This document shows positions 9,003 to 18,400 of a stretch of DNA of 55,123 bases, piece by piece. The DNA is taken from NCBI RefSeq assembly GCF_014646635.1, contig NZ_BMNQ01000014.1:1-55123 (forward strand), given 5' to 3'. The notes under the pieces are model-generated. The model saw only the letters and a program-made list of their open reading frames with translations. It was not told where the DNA came from and ran no database searches. Position 1 is the stretch's first letter. Each line of letters opens with the position of its first letter. The position numbers and the translations under genes are program-made. The stretch comes from Lentibacillus kapialis (GTDB lineage: Bacteria > Bacillota > Bacilli > Bacillales > Amphibacillaceae).

Positions 9003-12000
9003 ATGTATTTGAAACGACTTGAAAGTGTGGGCTTTAAGTCATTTGCCGAACGAATCAGTGTCGATTTTGTTCCGGGCGTGACATCAGTAGTGGGTCCGAA
9101 CGGCAGTGGAAAAAGTAATATTACCGATGCGATCAGATGGGTGCTGGGTGAACAATCAGCACGTTCTTTACGTGGTTCGACGATGGAGGATGTTATTTTT
9201 CAGGGCAGTGATACGAGGCGTGCTCTTAATGTTGCCGAAGTGACGCTCGTGTTGGAAAACAGTGACAAGGAACTTCCGCTCGACTATGAGGAAGTGAGTG
9301 TTACCAGACGTGTTTATCGCTCGGGTGAAAGTGAATTTTATATCAATAAACAGTCCTGCCGTTTAAAAGATATCGTGGACTTATTTATGGATTCGGGTCT
9401 TGGCCGTGAAGCATTTTCGATTATCAGTCAGGGAAAGGTTGAAGAAATACTCAGTTCCAAAGCGGATGAACGCCGGACGATCTTTGAAGAGGCAGCTGGT
9501 GTATTGAAGTATAAGCAACGTAAAAAAAAATCCGAGTATAAATTGGAAGAGACACAAGAAAACTTAAATCGTGTAGAAGATATTATTCATGAGATTGAAC
9601 AACAAATTGAGCCGCTCGAAGCACAGGCGGAAACAGCACAGACTTATCTGGACAAAAAAGAGGAATTAAAACAGTATGAGATTTCTCTGCTGATTGCGGA
9701 GATTGAACAGCTGCATAGTGCGTGGCAGGCATTGCTTGATGAACTGGAGAATGACAAGACGCATGAGTTGAACCGGAAAACAGCCATTCAAACAAAAGAA
9801 GCCGAGCTTGAAGAAGAGCGGCAGGAACTCCGGAAGCTTGATGAAGAAATCGAGCAGCTACAGACGGATTTGCTTTCGACAACTGAGCAGCTTGAAAAAT
9901 TTGAAGGTAACAAACAGGTATTTAATGAACGGACGAAACATTTTTCCGAGAACAAGGAGAAATTGGAAGCACAGAAAAAAGAAACAGTTGAACGTATTGA
10001 AATGATCGAATACGAACTTGGGCAGGAAAATGAAAAGCTGGCTTCGCTGCAAAAAAGCTGTCATGAAACGAAAGATCAGGTCAACCAACTGAAAGAGAAA
10101 CTGACTGCGGGCAGTGAAAACCTTGGCGAGCAAATCCAGGAACTTAAATCAGATTATATTGAGTATTTAAATGAACAGGCAGCCAAGCGCAATGAAAGGC
10201 AATCCATCCAACAGCAGATTCAGCAAATTTCGAGCAAGAAAGCCAATCAGGCGGACAAATTTGAGGATTTGCTTAAGGAACGAAAGAAACTAAACGCGAA
10301 AAAGGAAAAACTTAAAATCGATTACGTCGAACAGGAAAAGCTTTTTTCTTCAAAATCGCAGACTGTCCAAGAGATGAAAAAAGACCTGACGAACAAGCGC
10401 GAAGGCTTTCAAGAAGCACAAACGAAACTTTACCAAGGTTACCAATATATTGAAAAGCTTAAATCCAAAAAAGAAATGCTGGACGATTTGAAAGAAGATT
10501 ATCAAGGATTTTTTCACGGTGTTAAAGCTGTACTAAAAGCCAGAGAGAATAAGAAACTAGACGGTGTTCGCGGTGCGGTTATCGAGTTGATTGATGTCCC
10601 GAAACAATATATCACCGCTATTGAAACAGTGCTAGGTCCTCAGGCACAGCATGTTGTCGTGAATGATGATCAGGCAGCCCGTCGAGCAATCAACTGGTTG
10701 AAGAAATCCAACAGCGGCCGGGCTACCTTTTTGCCGCTCAAATCAATTCAGGCGCGATTTGTGCCAAAAAGTATGTTGACAAAAGCAGAGAATCACCCGG
10801 GCTTTGTCGGGGTGGCCGGTGATCTTGTTTCGTCAATCCCCGAATTTCAGGATGTGATTAACCATTTAATAGGCCACATTCTGGTTGCTAAAACATTGAA
10901 AGATGCTAATGAAATTGCAGGACTGGTTAATCGTAAGCATCGGGTTGTTTCAGTTGACGGAGATGTGGTCAATCCAGGCGGCTCCATGTCCGGAGGCGCC
11001 CAAAAAAAATCAAAACAATCATTATTTACAAGAGAAAAGGATTTGCAGGACGTGAGTGAAAAACTTACCAGTTTCCAGCAAAAAGCAAACACTTTCGAAC
11101 AGCAGGTTGACAAACAGAAGCAGCAAATCAGCCAACTTGAAGATGCTCTGGCATCAGAGGAAGAGGCAGCCAATAAGGAACAGCAAAAACTACAGGAACT
11201 TCACGCCTCCTGTAAAGAAGCAGAAATGAAACTTACGACATTAAATGATAATCTGCAATTTTATGATCAGGATAAACAACAGTTTGAGCAGGATACCAGC
11301 GATTTGAATACACGTGACGATAAACTGAGCAAGGAACTTGACGCTATTTCTGATAAACTTGAATCAACCCGAATTAAAATTGATGAGCTGTCTAAACAAG
11401 AGGAGACATTCCAGGAAAATCAGGAACAGCTAAAAGAAGATTATCAGAAAGCACAAGTGACCCTTGCTGAACAAGAAGAACGTCTGAAGAACCAACGTGA
11501 AAAAGCCAATAGCCTACAAACTCAATTGAGTGATTTAAAGGAACAGTATGAGGTTATTGTCAATGATCTGAACGAGCTATTGGATATACAGGATTCACAA
11601 GAAACTGAAGGGGATATTGAAGCCAATATTGCAACAGCTAAAATGAATAAAGAAGCCATTACGGAGAAAATCAAAACAATGCGATCCAATCGTTCTAAAC
11701 GCACCCGGTTTCTGGAAGATAAGGAACGCGAAATCAAAGTAGACAGCAAGAGACATCAAGAATTTAAGGAAAAGATTCAGGAAAAAGAAGTCAAAACCAA
11801 CCGACTCGACGTTGAATTGGAAAATCGTCTATTCAAACTCCAGACAGAATATACCATCACTTTTGAAAAAGCCAAACAGAACTATGATAAGACAGATAAT
11901 ATTGATGAAACCAAGACAATGGTAGCACAAATCAAGCAGTCAATTGATCAACTAGGGACAGTTAACCTTGGAGCTATAGATGAATATGATCGCATTTCCG

Positions 12001-12569
12001 AACGGTATAACTTTTTGTCCCATCAGCAAAACGATCTGGTCGAGGCAAAACAGACTTTGCATTCAGTGATTGCAGAAATGGACGACGAGATGGAAAAGCG
12101 GTTTGGGGAAACATTCGGACTGATTAAGAATGAATTTTCTGATGTCTTCAGGCAATTATTTGGCGGTGGGAAAGCAGAGCTAAAACTAACTGATCCGAAT
12201 AATCTGCTTGATACGGGGGTGGAAATTGTTGCACAACCGCCCGGTAAAAAATTGCAACACCTTGGACTCCTTTCAGGTGGTGAGCGAGCTTTGACCGCCA
12301 TTGCGTTGTTATTTGCTATATTACGTGTCCGTCCTGTGCCGTTCTGTGTGCTGGACGAGGTTGAAGCTGCCCTGGATGAGGCAAATGTCATACGGTTCGC
12401 CACATTCCTGAAATCGTTCAGTGCAAATACGCAATTCATTGTCATTACCCACCGGAAGGGTACAATGGAAGAGTCGGACGTTTTGTATGGTATTACCATG
12501 CAAGAATCAGGGGTATCACGGCTTGTTTCGGTCCGGCTGGAAGAAACTGAGGCACTTATTAAGGCCTAA
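9003..12569 (+). CDS. smc: Chromosome segregation protein SMC
   Basis: SMC (1188 aa) is the core ATPase of the bacterial condensin with ScpA and ScpB. Walker A GPNGSGKSN lies near residues 32-40. Long coiled coils flank a hinge domain (about 500-680, with GVRGAVIELI and MSGGAQKK at its end). The ABC signature LSGGERALTAIALLFA and Walker B FCVLDEVEAALDEAN lie near the C-terminus. Full length. The ftsY start follows after 15 bases with AAGGAGG, so they are co-transcribed. Confidence 0.97.
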   Translation: MYLKRLESVGFKSFAERISVDFVPGVTSVVGPNGSGKSNITDAIRWVLGEQSARSLRGSTMEDVIFQGSDTRRALNVAEVTLVLENSDKELPLDYEEVSVTRRVYRSGESEFYINKQSCRLKDIVDLFMDSGLGREAFSIISQGKVEEILSSKADERRTIFEEAAGVLKYKQRKKKSEYKLEETQENLNRVEDIIHEIEQQIEPLEAQAETAQTYLDKKEELKQYEISLLIAEIEQLHSAWQALLDELENDKTHELNRKTAIQTKEAELEEERQELRKLDEEIEQLQTDLLSTTEQLEKFEGNKQVFNERTKHFSENKEKLEAQKKETVERIEMIEYELGQENEKLASLQKSCHETKDQVNQLKEKLTAGSENLGEQIQELKSDYIEYLNEQAAKRNERQSIQQQIQQISSKKANQADKFEDLLKERKKLNAKKEKLKIDYVEQEKLFSSKSQTVQEMKKDLTNKREGFQEAQTKLYQGYQYIEKLKSKKEMLDDLKEDYQGFFHGVKAVLKARENKKLDGVRGAVIELIDVPKQYITAIETVLGPQAQHVVVNDDQAARRAINWLKKSNSGRATFLPLKSIQARFVPKSMLTKAENHPGFVGVAGDLVSSIPEFQDVINHLIGHILVAKTLKDANEIAGLVNRKHRVVSVDGDVVNPGGSMSGGAQKKSKQSLFTREKDLQDVSEKLTSFQQKANTFEQQVDKQKQQISQLEDALASEEEAANKEQQKLQELHASCKEAEMKLTTLNDNLQFYDQDKQQFEQDTSDLNTRDDKLSKELDAISDKLESTRIKIDELSKQEETFQENQEQLKEDYQKAQVTLAEQEERLKNQREKANSLQTQLSDLKEQYEVIVNDLNELLDIQDSQETEGDIEANIATAKMNKEAITEKIKTMRSNRSKRTRFLEDKEREIKVDSKRHQEFKEKIQEKEVKTNRLDVELENRLFKLQTEYTITFEKAKQNYDKTDNIDETKTMVAQIKQSIDQLGTVNLGAIDEYDRISERYNFLSHQQNDLVEAKQTLHSVIAEMDDEMEKRFGETFGLIKNEFSDVFRQLFGGGKAELKLTDPNNLLDTGVEIVAQPPGKKLQHLGLLSGGERALTAIALLFAILRVRPVPFCVLDEVEAALDEANVIRFATFLKSFSANTQFIVITHRKGTMEESDVLYGITMQESGVSRLVSVRLEETEALIKA

Positions 12570-12584
12570 GGAGGTATTCGCTTA

Positions 12585-13586
12585 ATGGGATTCATGGATA
12601 AACTAAAAAATAAATTTAAACAGAATGAAGAAGAAACAGACGATATTTCAAAAAAATATAAACAAGGTATGGAAAAGACCCGTCATTCGTTCTCCGGGAA
12701 ACTGAATGACCTGATTGCTCGTTATCGCAAAGTAGATGAGGAATTTTTTGAAGAACTTGAGGAGCTTCTAATCGGAGCTGATGTTGGAGTTAATACGGTA
12801 ATGGACCTTGTCGATGAATTAAAAATGGAAGTGAAACGGCAAAATATTAAAGACACAAAGGAGATCAAAGACGTTATTTCCGAAAAGCTTGTGGAAATTT
12901 ACTACGGTGATGATGACGAAGAAGTTGAAAAACTGAATATACAAGAAGACGGGCTTTCTGTCATACTCGTTGTCGGTGTAAATGGTGCCGGCAAAACGAC
13001 CTCAATTGGAAAGTTGGCCCATCAGTTAAAGCAAGAAGGCAAGTCGGTTATGCTAGCTGCCGGTGATACTTTTCGCGCAGGCGCGATTGAGCAGTTGGAT
13101 GCATGGGGCAAGCGGGCCGGCGTTGATGTTATTAAACAGGGTGAAGGCAGTGATCCGGCGGCGGTCATTTTCGATGGTATTAAGGCAGCAAACTCTCGCA
13201 ATGCGGATGTGCTGATTTGTGATACTGCCGGCCGACTGCAGAACAAAGTCAACTTAATGAACGAACTTGCAAAAGTCAAAAGAGTGATTGAGAGGGAAGT
13301 ACCAGATGCACCGCACGATGTATTACTTGTGTTGGATGCGACGACAGGGCAGAATGCAATGAGCCAGGCAAAAACATTTTCCGATGCAACTGATGTATCC
13401 GGTATTATACTGACTAAATTGGACGGAACGGCAAAAGGTGGAATTGTACTGGCGATTCGCAATGAATTGCAGATACCGGTCAAATTTGCCGGTCTGGGTG
13501 AGAAGATCGAGGATTTGCAAGAGTTTGATGCGCATGCATTTGTCTATGGGTTATTCGCAGATCTGCTTGAAGATGAAGCTGAATGA
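12585..13586 (+). CDS. ftsY: Signal recognition particle receptor FtsY
   Basis: FtsY (333 aa) is the membrane-associated SRP receptor GTPase. An N-terminal charged helical N domain precedes the G domain with G1 GVNGAGKTT (about 131-139), DTAGR, TKLDGTAKGG and GLGEKIEDLQEFD. The acidic A domain is short, as usual in Bacillales. It heads the SRP gene trio ftsY-ylxM-ffh. Confidence 0.96.
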   Translation: MGFMDKLKNKFKQNEEETDDISKKYKQGMEKTRHSFSGKLNDLIARYRKVDEEFFEELEELLIGADVGVNTVMDLVDELKMEVKRQNIKDTKEIKDVISEKLVEIYYGDDDEEVEKLNIQEDGLSVILVVGVNGAGKTTSIGKLAHQLKQEGKSVMLAAGDTFRAGAIEQLDAWGKRAGVDVIKQGEGSDPAAVIFDGIKAANSRNADVLICDTAGRLQNKVNLMNELAKVKRVIEREVPDAPHDVLLVLDATTGQNAMSQAKTFSDATDVSGIILTKLDGTAKGGIVLAIRNELQIPVKFAGLGEKIEDLQEFDAHAFVYGLFADLLEDEAE

Positions 13587-13655
13587 TGATAGAATTTTGT
13601 AAAGGGAATTCACTTAACAATGGGCAGAAGTCACGTTTGATGAGGGGTGGATGAA

Positions 13656-13973
13656 TTGCTGGAAAAAACAACACGAATTAATTATTTATTCGATTTTTAT
13701 CAGCTGCTGCTGACCCCGAAACAACAGAATTATATGGATATGTACTATCGCGAGGATTACTCGCTTGGTGAAATTTCCGACCTGCTGCAAGTTTCACGGC
13801 AGGCCGTTTATGATAATATCAGAAGAACTGAAACGATGCTCGAATCATATGAAACCAAGCTCGGGCTATATGATAAATTCCAAAAGCGCTCCGATATTTT
13901 GGACAGGATGGATTGCGCAGCAGAAAATAGTGAGATGCAGGCACTTGTTCATCGATTACAAGAATTAGAGTAG
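13656..13973 (+). CDS. ylxM: UPF0122 family SRP-associated DNA-binding-like protein YlxM
   Basis: A 105-aa protein with a sigma-70 region-4-like helix-turn-helix ([20 protein letters not shown]). It opens with [18 protein letters not shown] and is the conserved neighbour of ffh; the family is implicated in SRP function in streptococci. I prefer TTG 13656, which has GAGGGGTGG 5 bases upstream; GTG 13647 lies inside that ribosome site and would add three residues (MDE). Confidence 0.9.
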   Translation: MLEKTTRINYLFDFYQLLLTPKQQNYMDMYYREDYSLGEISDLLQVSRQAVYDNIRRTETMLESYETKLGLYDKFQKRSDILDRMDCAAENSEMQALVHRLQELE

Positions 13974-13986
13974 GGGGACACCTTCT

Positions 13987-15330
13987 ATGGCATTTGAAGG
14001 ATTGGCCGATCGGTTACAAAGTACGATGAAAAAAATCACCGGCAAAGGAAAGGTTTCCGAACAGGATGTTAAGGAAATGACCCGCGAAGTCCGTCTAGCT
14101 TTGCTCGAAGCCGATGTAAATTTCAAGGTTGTTAAAGATCTGATTAAACGGATTAAAGAACGCGCTGTCGGGCAGGAAGTGATGGAAAGCTTAACCCCTG
14201 GACAGCAGGTTATTAAAGTTGTTAAAGAAGAATTGTCCGAGCTGATGGGCGGGGAGCAGAGCAAGATAGCAGTTGCTGACCGTCCACCGACGGTTATTAT
14301 GATGACAGGTCTCCAAGGTGCTGGTAAAACAACAACAAGCGGCAAGCTGGCCAACCATTTGCGAAAAAAGCACAATCGCAAACCGCTTTTAGTGGCCGCT
14401 GACGTATACCGGCCGGCAGCGATTGATCAGCTCGAAACAGTCGGGCAACAGCTTGACATGCCTGTGTTCTCCAAAGGGACTGATGTAAGTCCTGTTGATA
14501 TTGCAAAGGAGGCGATTGAACAGGCAAAGGAAGAACACCATGATTACGTCATAATTGATACGGCCGGCCGGCTGCATGTTGATGAAGATCTGATGGGTGA
14601 ACTGGAGCAGATTAAAGCCGCTGTCATCCCGGATGAAATTTTCCTTGTTGTCGATGCCATGACCGGACAGGATGCTGTCAATGTGGCGGAGAGTTTCAAT
14701 GATCAGCTGGAACTTTCCGGTGTTGTCCTGACAAAGCTTGACGGTGATACGCGTGGAGGTGCAGCACTTTCCATCAAGGCGGTCACTGGCAAACCGATTA
14801 AATTCGCCGGTATGGGTGAAAAACTTGACCAACTAGAACCGTTTCGCCCGGAAAGTATGGCATCACGGATTCTTGGCATGGGAGACGTTTTAAGCCTGAT
14901 TGACAAAGCGGAAACAAACGTTAATGAGAAACAGGCGAAAGAGCTTGAAGAAAAAATGCGAACAATGTCGTTTACATTCGATGATTTTCTAGAGCAAATG
15001 GGTCAGGTTAAACAAATGGGACCACTGGAAGATTTGATGAATATGATCCCAGGTGCCAATAAAATGAAAGGCTTGAAAAATGCGCAAATTGATGAAAAAC
15101 AGCTGGTCTATGTTGAAGCAATCATCCAGTCGATGACGAAGAATGAAAGACAGGATCCCAACTTAATGAATGCAAGCCGTAAAAAACGGATTGCAAAAGG
15201 TTCCGGGACGTCCGTTGCACAAGTGAACAGACTTTTGAAGCAATTTAACGAAATGAAAAAAATGATGAAACAAATGACCAACATGCCAAAAGGAAAAAAA
15301 GGCAAAGGCATGAATTTGCCTTTTATGTAG
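13987..15330 (+). CDS. ffh: Signal recognition particle protein Ffh
   Basis: Ffh (447 aa) is the GTPase and signal-peptide-binding subunit of SRP. NG domain motifs are GLQGAGKTT (about 108-116), DTAGRL, TKLDGDTRGG and GMGEKLDQLEPF. The C-terminal M domain is methionine-rich (EMKKMMKQMTNM). The gene starts 14 bases after ylxM. It is followed by an imperfect inverted repeat and then by a new promoter for rpsP. Confidence 0.97.
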   Translation: MAFEGLADRLQSTMKKITGKGKVSEQDVKEMTREVRLALLEADVNFKVVKDLIKRIKERAVGQEVMESLTPGQQVIKVVKEELSELMGGEQSKIAVADRPPTVIMMTGLQGAGKTTTSGKLANHLRKKHNRKPLLVAADVYRPAAIDQLETVGQQLDMPVFSKGTDVSPVDIAKEAIEQAKEEHHDYVIIDTAGRLHVDEDLMGELEQIKAAVIPDEIFLVVDAMTGQDAVNVAESFNDQLELSGVVLTKLDGDTRGGAALSIKAVTGKPIKFAGMGEKLDQLEPFRPESMASRILGMGDVLSLIDKAETNVNEKQAKELEEKMRTMSFTFDDFLEQMGQVKQMGPLEDLMNMIPGANKMKGLKNAQIDEKQLVYVEAIIQSMTKNERQDPNLMNASRKKRIAKGSGTSVAQVNRLLKQFNEMKKMMKQMTNMPKGKKGKGMNLPFM

Positions 15331-15336
15331 GCAGTA

Positions 15337-15395
15337 TTTTAAGCTTGTCCGGAAAAGCATTTGAAAGGTTGATTTTCCAGTTCAAGCGCTTAAAA
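15337..15395 (+). other. Imperfect long inverted repeat after ffh
   Basis: TTTTAAGC (15337-15344) pairs with GCTTAAAA (15388-15395), and inner GGAAAA (15351-15356) pairs with TTTTCC (15373-15378). Additional TTG/CAA pairing extends the stem. There is no proper T-run, so it may protect the ffh mRNA end or act as a weak terminator ahead of the rpsP promoter. Confidence 0.5.
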
Positions 15396-15422
15396 TTTAC
15401 ATGGCCTGTAATGGAAAAACAC

Positions 15423-15451
15423 TTTACAGACTATGATCTATCTGTTAGAAT
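15423..15451 (+). promoter_or_regulatory. Promoter of the rpsP-khpA unit
   Basis: TTTACA (15423-15428), 17 bases, TAGAAT (15446-15451). It gives rpsP a short leader and separates it from the SRP operon. Confidence 0.65.
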
Positions 15452-15487
15452 CTAAAATTGTGAAACAAAGACATTGGAGGTGACATC

Positions 15488-15754
15488 ATGGCAGTTAAAA
15501 TTCGTATGAAACGCATGGGAGCTAAGCGTAATCCATTTTACCGTATTGTCGTGGCCGATTCTCGTTCACCAAGGGATGGACGTTTTATTGAGCAGATTGG
15601 CACATATAATCCCGTTGTGAACCCGATTGAAGTTAAAATAGATGAGGATAAAGCACTGGATTGGATGACAAACGGTGCCAAGCCCAGTGATACAGTCCGT
15701 AATCTTTTCTCGAAACAAGGCATCATGAAAAAATTTCACGAACAGAAAAACTAA
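15488..15754 (+). CDS. rpsP: 30S ribosomal protein bS16
   Basis: An 88-aa basic protein starting [20 protein letters not shown], the hallmark of S16, an assembly protein of the 30S body. ATG is preceded by TTGGAGGTGAC. It is followed by khpA with a 21-base gap, as in other Bacillales. Confidence 0.97.
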   Translation: MAVKIRMKRMGAKRNPFYRIVVADSRSPRDGRFIEQIGTYNPVVNPIEVKIDEDKALDWMTNGAKPSDTVRNLFSKQGIMKKFHEQKN

Positions 15755-15775
15755 TTGTAAAGTAGTGTGATAATC

Positions 15776-16003
15776 ATGAAAGGCCTGATAGAAACAATTG
15801 TAACACCTCTTGTTGATTATCCAGACGACATCGTTGTGACGGAAACAGAGGAAGACTCAAAAATCGTTTACCATCTGACTGTGAACGAAAACGATGTCGG
15901 CAAGGTAATCGGGAAGAACGGCCGAATCGCCAAAGCAATTCGTACTGTTGTTTATGCTTCCAGAACGGAAACTGACAAGCGAATTTATTTGGATATTATG
16001 TAG
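15776..16003 (+). CDS. khpA: KH-domain RNA-binding protein KhpA (YlqC)
   Basis: A 75-aa single KH domain protein; the GXXG-type loop is VGKVIGKNGRIAKAI. In Firmicutes it pairs with KhpB/Jag to regulate cell elongation and division through RNA binding. I take ATG 15776 (MKGLIETIV); GTG 15767 would add MII with no better ribosome site. A terminator follows. Confidence 0.9.
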   Translation: MKGLIETIVTPLVDYPDDIVVTETEEDSKIVYHLTVNENDVGKVIGKNGRIAKAIRTVVYASRTETDKRIYLDIM

Positions 16004-16004
16004 A

Positions 16005-16030
16005 GGGAGAGGATACACCTTTCCCTTTTT
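16005..16030 (+). terminator. Intrinsic terminator after khpA
   Basis: GGGAGAGG (16005-16012) pairs with CCTTTCCC (16018-16025) over 8 positions with one G-U, loop ATACA, followed by TTTTT. It may only partly stop transcription, because ylqD-rimM-trmD follow with no obvious strong promoter. Confidence 0.7.
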
Positions 16031-16086
16031 ACAAACCATTTAAATTCATCTCTATACCGAGAACGTTTAGAGAGCGGGGAACCAGT

Positions 16087-16476
16087 ATGCAAATAATCAA
16101 GAAGGTCCTTATTAAGCAAATTGTCACTGAAAAAAGCAAAGAAAAGTTGCGAAACAGCTTTAATGATCACAAAAAGCGACTTGAACAAGAGTGTCAACAA
16201 TTAAGATTTGAACAGCGAAAACTGGAGAATAAACGAAACATGTCAAAACAGGAGCTGTCTCAGCGATTTCAGCAGGAAATAAAAAATCGAAAAGAAAAAA
16301 TGAAGCTGGTCGATTTTAAAATCGAACAATTGGATATCTTGGAAACGGGCAGTGAAATTACAGAAAAAGAAGTTGAAGCTCTTGTTGAGGTCAAAGAAGG
16401 TTCGCATTGGGATAAAATTATGGAAGAGTCGGCAATTGTTATAGAAGATGATGTGGTTACCCGAATTGATGAATAG
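16087..16476 (+). CDS. ylqD: YlqD family protein
   Basis: A 129-aa, highly charged protein. The middle (about 18-85) is rich in K/E/Q with heptad-like spacing and is probably a coiled coil; the C-terminal part (VEVKEGSHWDKIMEESAIVIED) looks like a small beta domain. It is the conserved neighbour between khpA and rimM in Bacillales. Function is not established. The rimM start follows after 11 bases. Confidence 0.85.
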   Translation: MQIIKKVLIKQIVTEKSKEKLRNSFNDHKKRLEQECQQLRFEQRKLENKRNMSKQELSQRFQQEIKNRKEKMKLVDFKIEQLDILETGSEITEKEVEALVEVKEGSHWDKIMEESAIVIEDDVVTRIDE

Positions 16477-16487
16477 CAGGTGATGAC

Positions 16488-17000
16488 ATGGCCAATATGT
16501 TTAATGTGGGTAAAATCGTTAATACACATGGTATAAAAGGCGAAGTTAAAGTACGGCGGATTACAGACTTTGAAGAGCGTTTCAGGCCTGGAAATCAGCT
16601 AATACTGGAAAAGGAAAATGGCCTGACTCTAAATCTGGAAGTTGATGGTCATCGGATTCATAAGGGGTTTGACCTCCTTCATTTTAAGGCTTATGATCAT
16701 ATCAATGATGTCGAGCATTTTAAGGGTCTTCCCTTAAAAATTCTTGAAGATCAGCTGACTGAACTGGACAACAATGAATTCTACTATCATGAAATCATCG
16801 GATGTGGCGTTTACTTGACAAGTGGTGAAAAACTGGGGACTATCAAGGAAATACTTGCCCCTGGCGCAAATGATGTATGGGTTACTGAACGTGAAGGGTT
16901 AAAAGATGTGCTTATCCCTTATATCGAGGACATTGTGAAAGAAGTGGACGTAACAGGGCAAAAAGTTGTGATTGAACCGATGGAAGGACTGCTCGACTGA
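16488..17000 (+). CDS. rimM: Ribosome maturation factor RimM
   Basis: RimM (170 aa) assists 30S head assembly and binds uS19. The N-terminal RimM domain begins [19 protein letters not shown]; a C-terminal PRC-barrel ([13 protein letters not shown] to MEGLLD) follows. The stop TGA overlaps the trmD ATG (TGATG), so the two are coupled. Confidence 0.96.
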   Translation: MANMFNVGKIVNTHGIKGEVKVRRITDFEERFRPGNQLILEKENGLTLNLEVDGHRIHKGFDLLHFKAYDHINDVEHFKGLPLKILEDQLTELDNNEFYYHEIIGCGVYLTSGEKLGTIKEILAPGANDVWVTEREGLKDVLIPYIEDIVKEVDVTGQKVVIEPMEGLLD

Positions 17001-17680
17001 TGCATATTGATATTTTGACGCTTTTTCCGGAGATGATCTCAGGCGTTCTTGATGCCTCTATTTTAAAAAAAGCACAGGATAAAGGAACATTCAATTATAA
17101 TCTGGTGAATTTCCGCGATTATTCAGAAAACAAGCATTTAAAAGTGGACGATTATCCATATGGCGGCGGAGCAGGTATGGTTTTAACTCCACAACCGGTT
17201 TTTGATGCAGTGGAAGCTGTCAAAAGCAGGAAGAAAACAAAGCCACGGGTCATTCTGATGTGTCCGCAGGGGGAACCTTACCATCAGCAGAAAGCAGAAG
17301 AACTAGCAACAGAAGAGCATCTTGTATTCATTTGCGGTCACTACGAAGGCTTCGACGAACGAATTAGACAACATCTTGTGACCGACGAAATTTCAATCGG
17401 TGATTATGTCCTCACCGGCGGCGAGCTAGCCGCCGCGGTTGTGATTGACAGTGTCGTGCGGCTGCTTCCGGATGTGCTCGGGAATGTAGAATCAGCATCA
17501 GAAGATTCTTTTTCCACTGGATTGCTCGAACATCCGCACTACACGCGTCCCGCAGATTTTCGCGGCATGAAAGTTCCGGATGTATTGCTGTCGGGCGATC
17601 ATGCCAAAATTGCCGAGTGGCGCAGGGAAGAATCTCTTAAACGGACGTATGAGCGCCGGAAAGATTTAATGGATGATTAG
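17000..17680 (+). CDS. trmD: tRNA (guanine-N1-)-methyltransferase
   Basis: TrmD (226 aa) makes m1G37 in tRNAs, preventing +1 frameshifts. It is a SPOUT (trefoil-knot) enzyme; the SAM site includes [10 protein letters not shown] and [14 protein letters not shown]. The N-terminus [12 protein letters not shown] is typical. It is somewhat shorter at the C-terminus than the B. subtilis protein (about 243 aa) but retains the [13 protein letters not shown] helix. Confidence 0.96.
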   Translation: MHIDILTLFPEMISGVLDASILKKAQDKGTFNYNLVNFRDYSENKHLKVDDYPYGGGAGMVLTPQPVFDAVEAVKSRKKTKPRVILMCPQGEPYHQQKAEELATEEHLVFICGHYEGFDERIRQHLVTDEISIGDYVLTGGELAAAVVIDSVVRLLPDVLGNVESASEDSFSTGLLEHPHYTRPADFRGMKVPDVLLSGDHAKIAEWRREESLKRTYERRKDLMDD

Positions 17681-17787
17681 AATTTATTTGCCCAGAACGG
17701 ACCGATTCGATCCTACTGAAAGCATCATGTCGAATAACGTTTCACTTTTGCAAATAGGTTCAAAAAGGTATCAGGTAAAAAATAATG

Positions 17788-17816
17788 TTGAATTCACAGT
17801 TTTAGTATGGTATATT
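17788..17816 (+). promoter_or_regulatory. Promoter of rplS
   Basis: TTGAAT (17788-17793), a 17-base spacer and TATATT (17811-17816) lie in the trmD-rplS gap. The predicted start near 17823 leaves an approximately 80-base leader. Confidence 0.65.
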
Positions 17817-17822
17817 TACGAT

Positions 17823-17890
17823 TGTGCTCAAGTAGCGCGTATAAACGATGTTCCGCTGTCCCGTAGTGAGATAAGAGCATTGGTTTGGAA
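17823..17890 (+). promoter_or_regulatory. Candidate L19 (rplS) ribosomal protein leader
   Basis: The leader between the rplS promoter and its ribosome site can form GTGCT-caagt-AGCGC (17825-17839). It has further G/C-rich blocks (GTTCCGCTGTCCCG) before GGAAGGAG. Bacillales carry an L19 leader RNA at exactly this place; I infer identity from position, not from an alignment. Confidence 0.45.
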
Positions 17891-17903
17891 GGAGTGAAGC
17901 AAG

Positions 17904-18248
17904 ATGCAGCATATCATTGAACAAGTGACAAAAGATCAGCTTCGTACGGATCATCCTGATTTCCGCCCGGGTGACACTGTAAAAGTTCACGTTAAAGTTG
18001 TCGAAGGAAGCCGTGAACGGATTCAGGTATTCGAAGGTGTTGTCATCAAACGTCAAGGTGGCGGAATCAGTGAGACATTTACTGTAAGAAAGATTTCTTA
18101 TGGTGTTGGTGTTGAGCGTACATTTCCAGTGCACTCACCACGTATTGCAAAAATCGAAGTCTCTCGCCGCGGTATTGTTCGCCGTGCGAAACTATACTAT
18201 CTTCGTAATCTGCGTGGAAAAGCAGCACGTATTAAGGAACGTCGCTAA
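17904..18248 (+). CDS. rplS: 50S ribosomal protein bL19
   Basis: L19 (114 aa) sits at the 30S-50S interface. The sequence has [20 protein letters not shown] and ends in [15 protein letters not shown], as in the family. ATG follows GGAAGGAGTGAAGCAAG. It has its own promoter and is closed by a strong terminator. Confidence 0.97.
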   Translation: MQHIIEQVTKDQLRTDHPDFRPGDTVKVHVKVVEGSRERIQVFEGVVIKRQGGGISETFTVRKISYGVGVERTFPVHSPRIAKIEVSRRGIVRRAKLYYLRNLRGKAARIKERR

Positions 18249-18275
18249 TCCGCCGATTAATACTGTTATTGGGAA

Positions 18276-18307
18276 GGGGCTTGTCACATTCATGCAAGCT
18301 CCTTTTT
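18276..18307 (+). terminator. Intrinsic terminator after rplS
   Basis: GGGGCTTG (18276-18283) pairs with CAAGCTCC (18295-18302) with one G-U, followed by TTTTT. Confidence 0.85.
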
Positions 18308-18332
18308 ACTTTCTATATTTTCAGTACAGCAT

Positions 18333-18340
18333 GATATAAT
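18333..18340 (+). promoter_or_regulatory. Extended -10 promoter of signal peptidase gene
   Basis: TGATATAAT contains a consensus -10 TATAAT (18335-18340) with the TGn extension; the -35 region is weak. It lies between the rplS terminator and sipS. Confidence 0.5.
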
Positions 18341-18400
18341 AATATTATAATGAATGAATAAATAGACTATACATATATTGATGCAGGCGGTGTCAGACAA

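Noticed and set aside
17673-17897. Open frame of 74 codons between trmD and rplS
   Set aside because: It overlaps the trmD end without a ribosome site, runs across the rplS promoter and leader, and resembles no protein I know.
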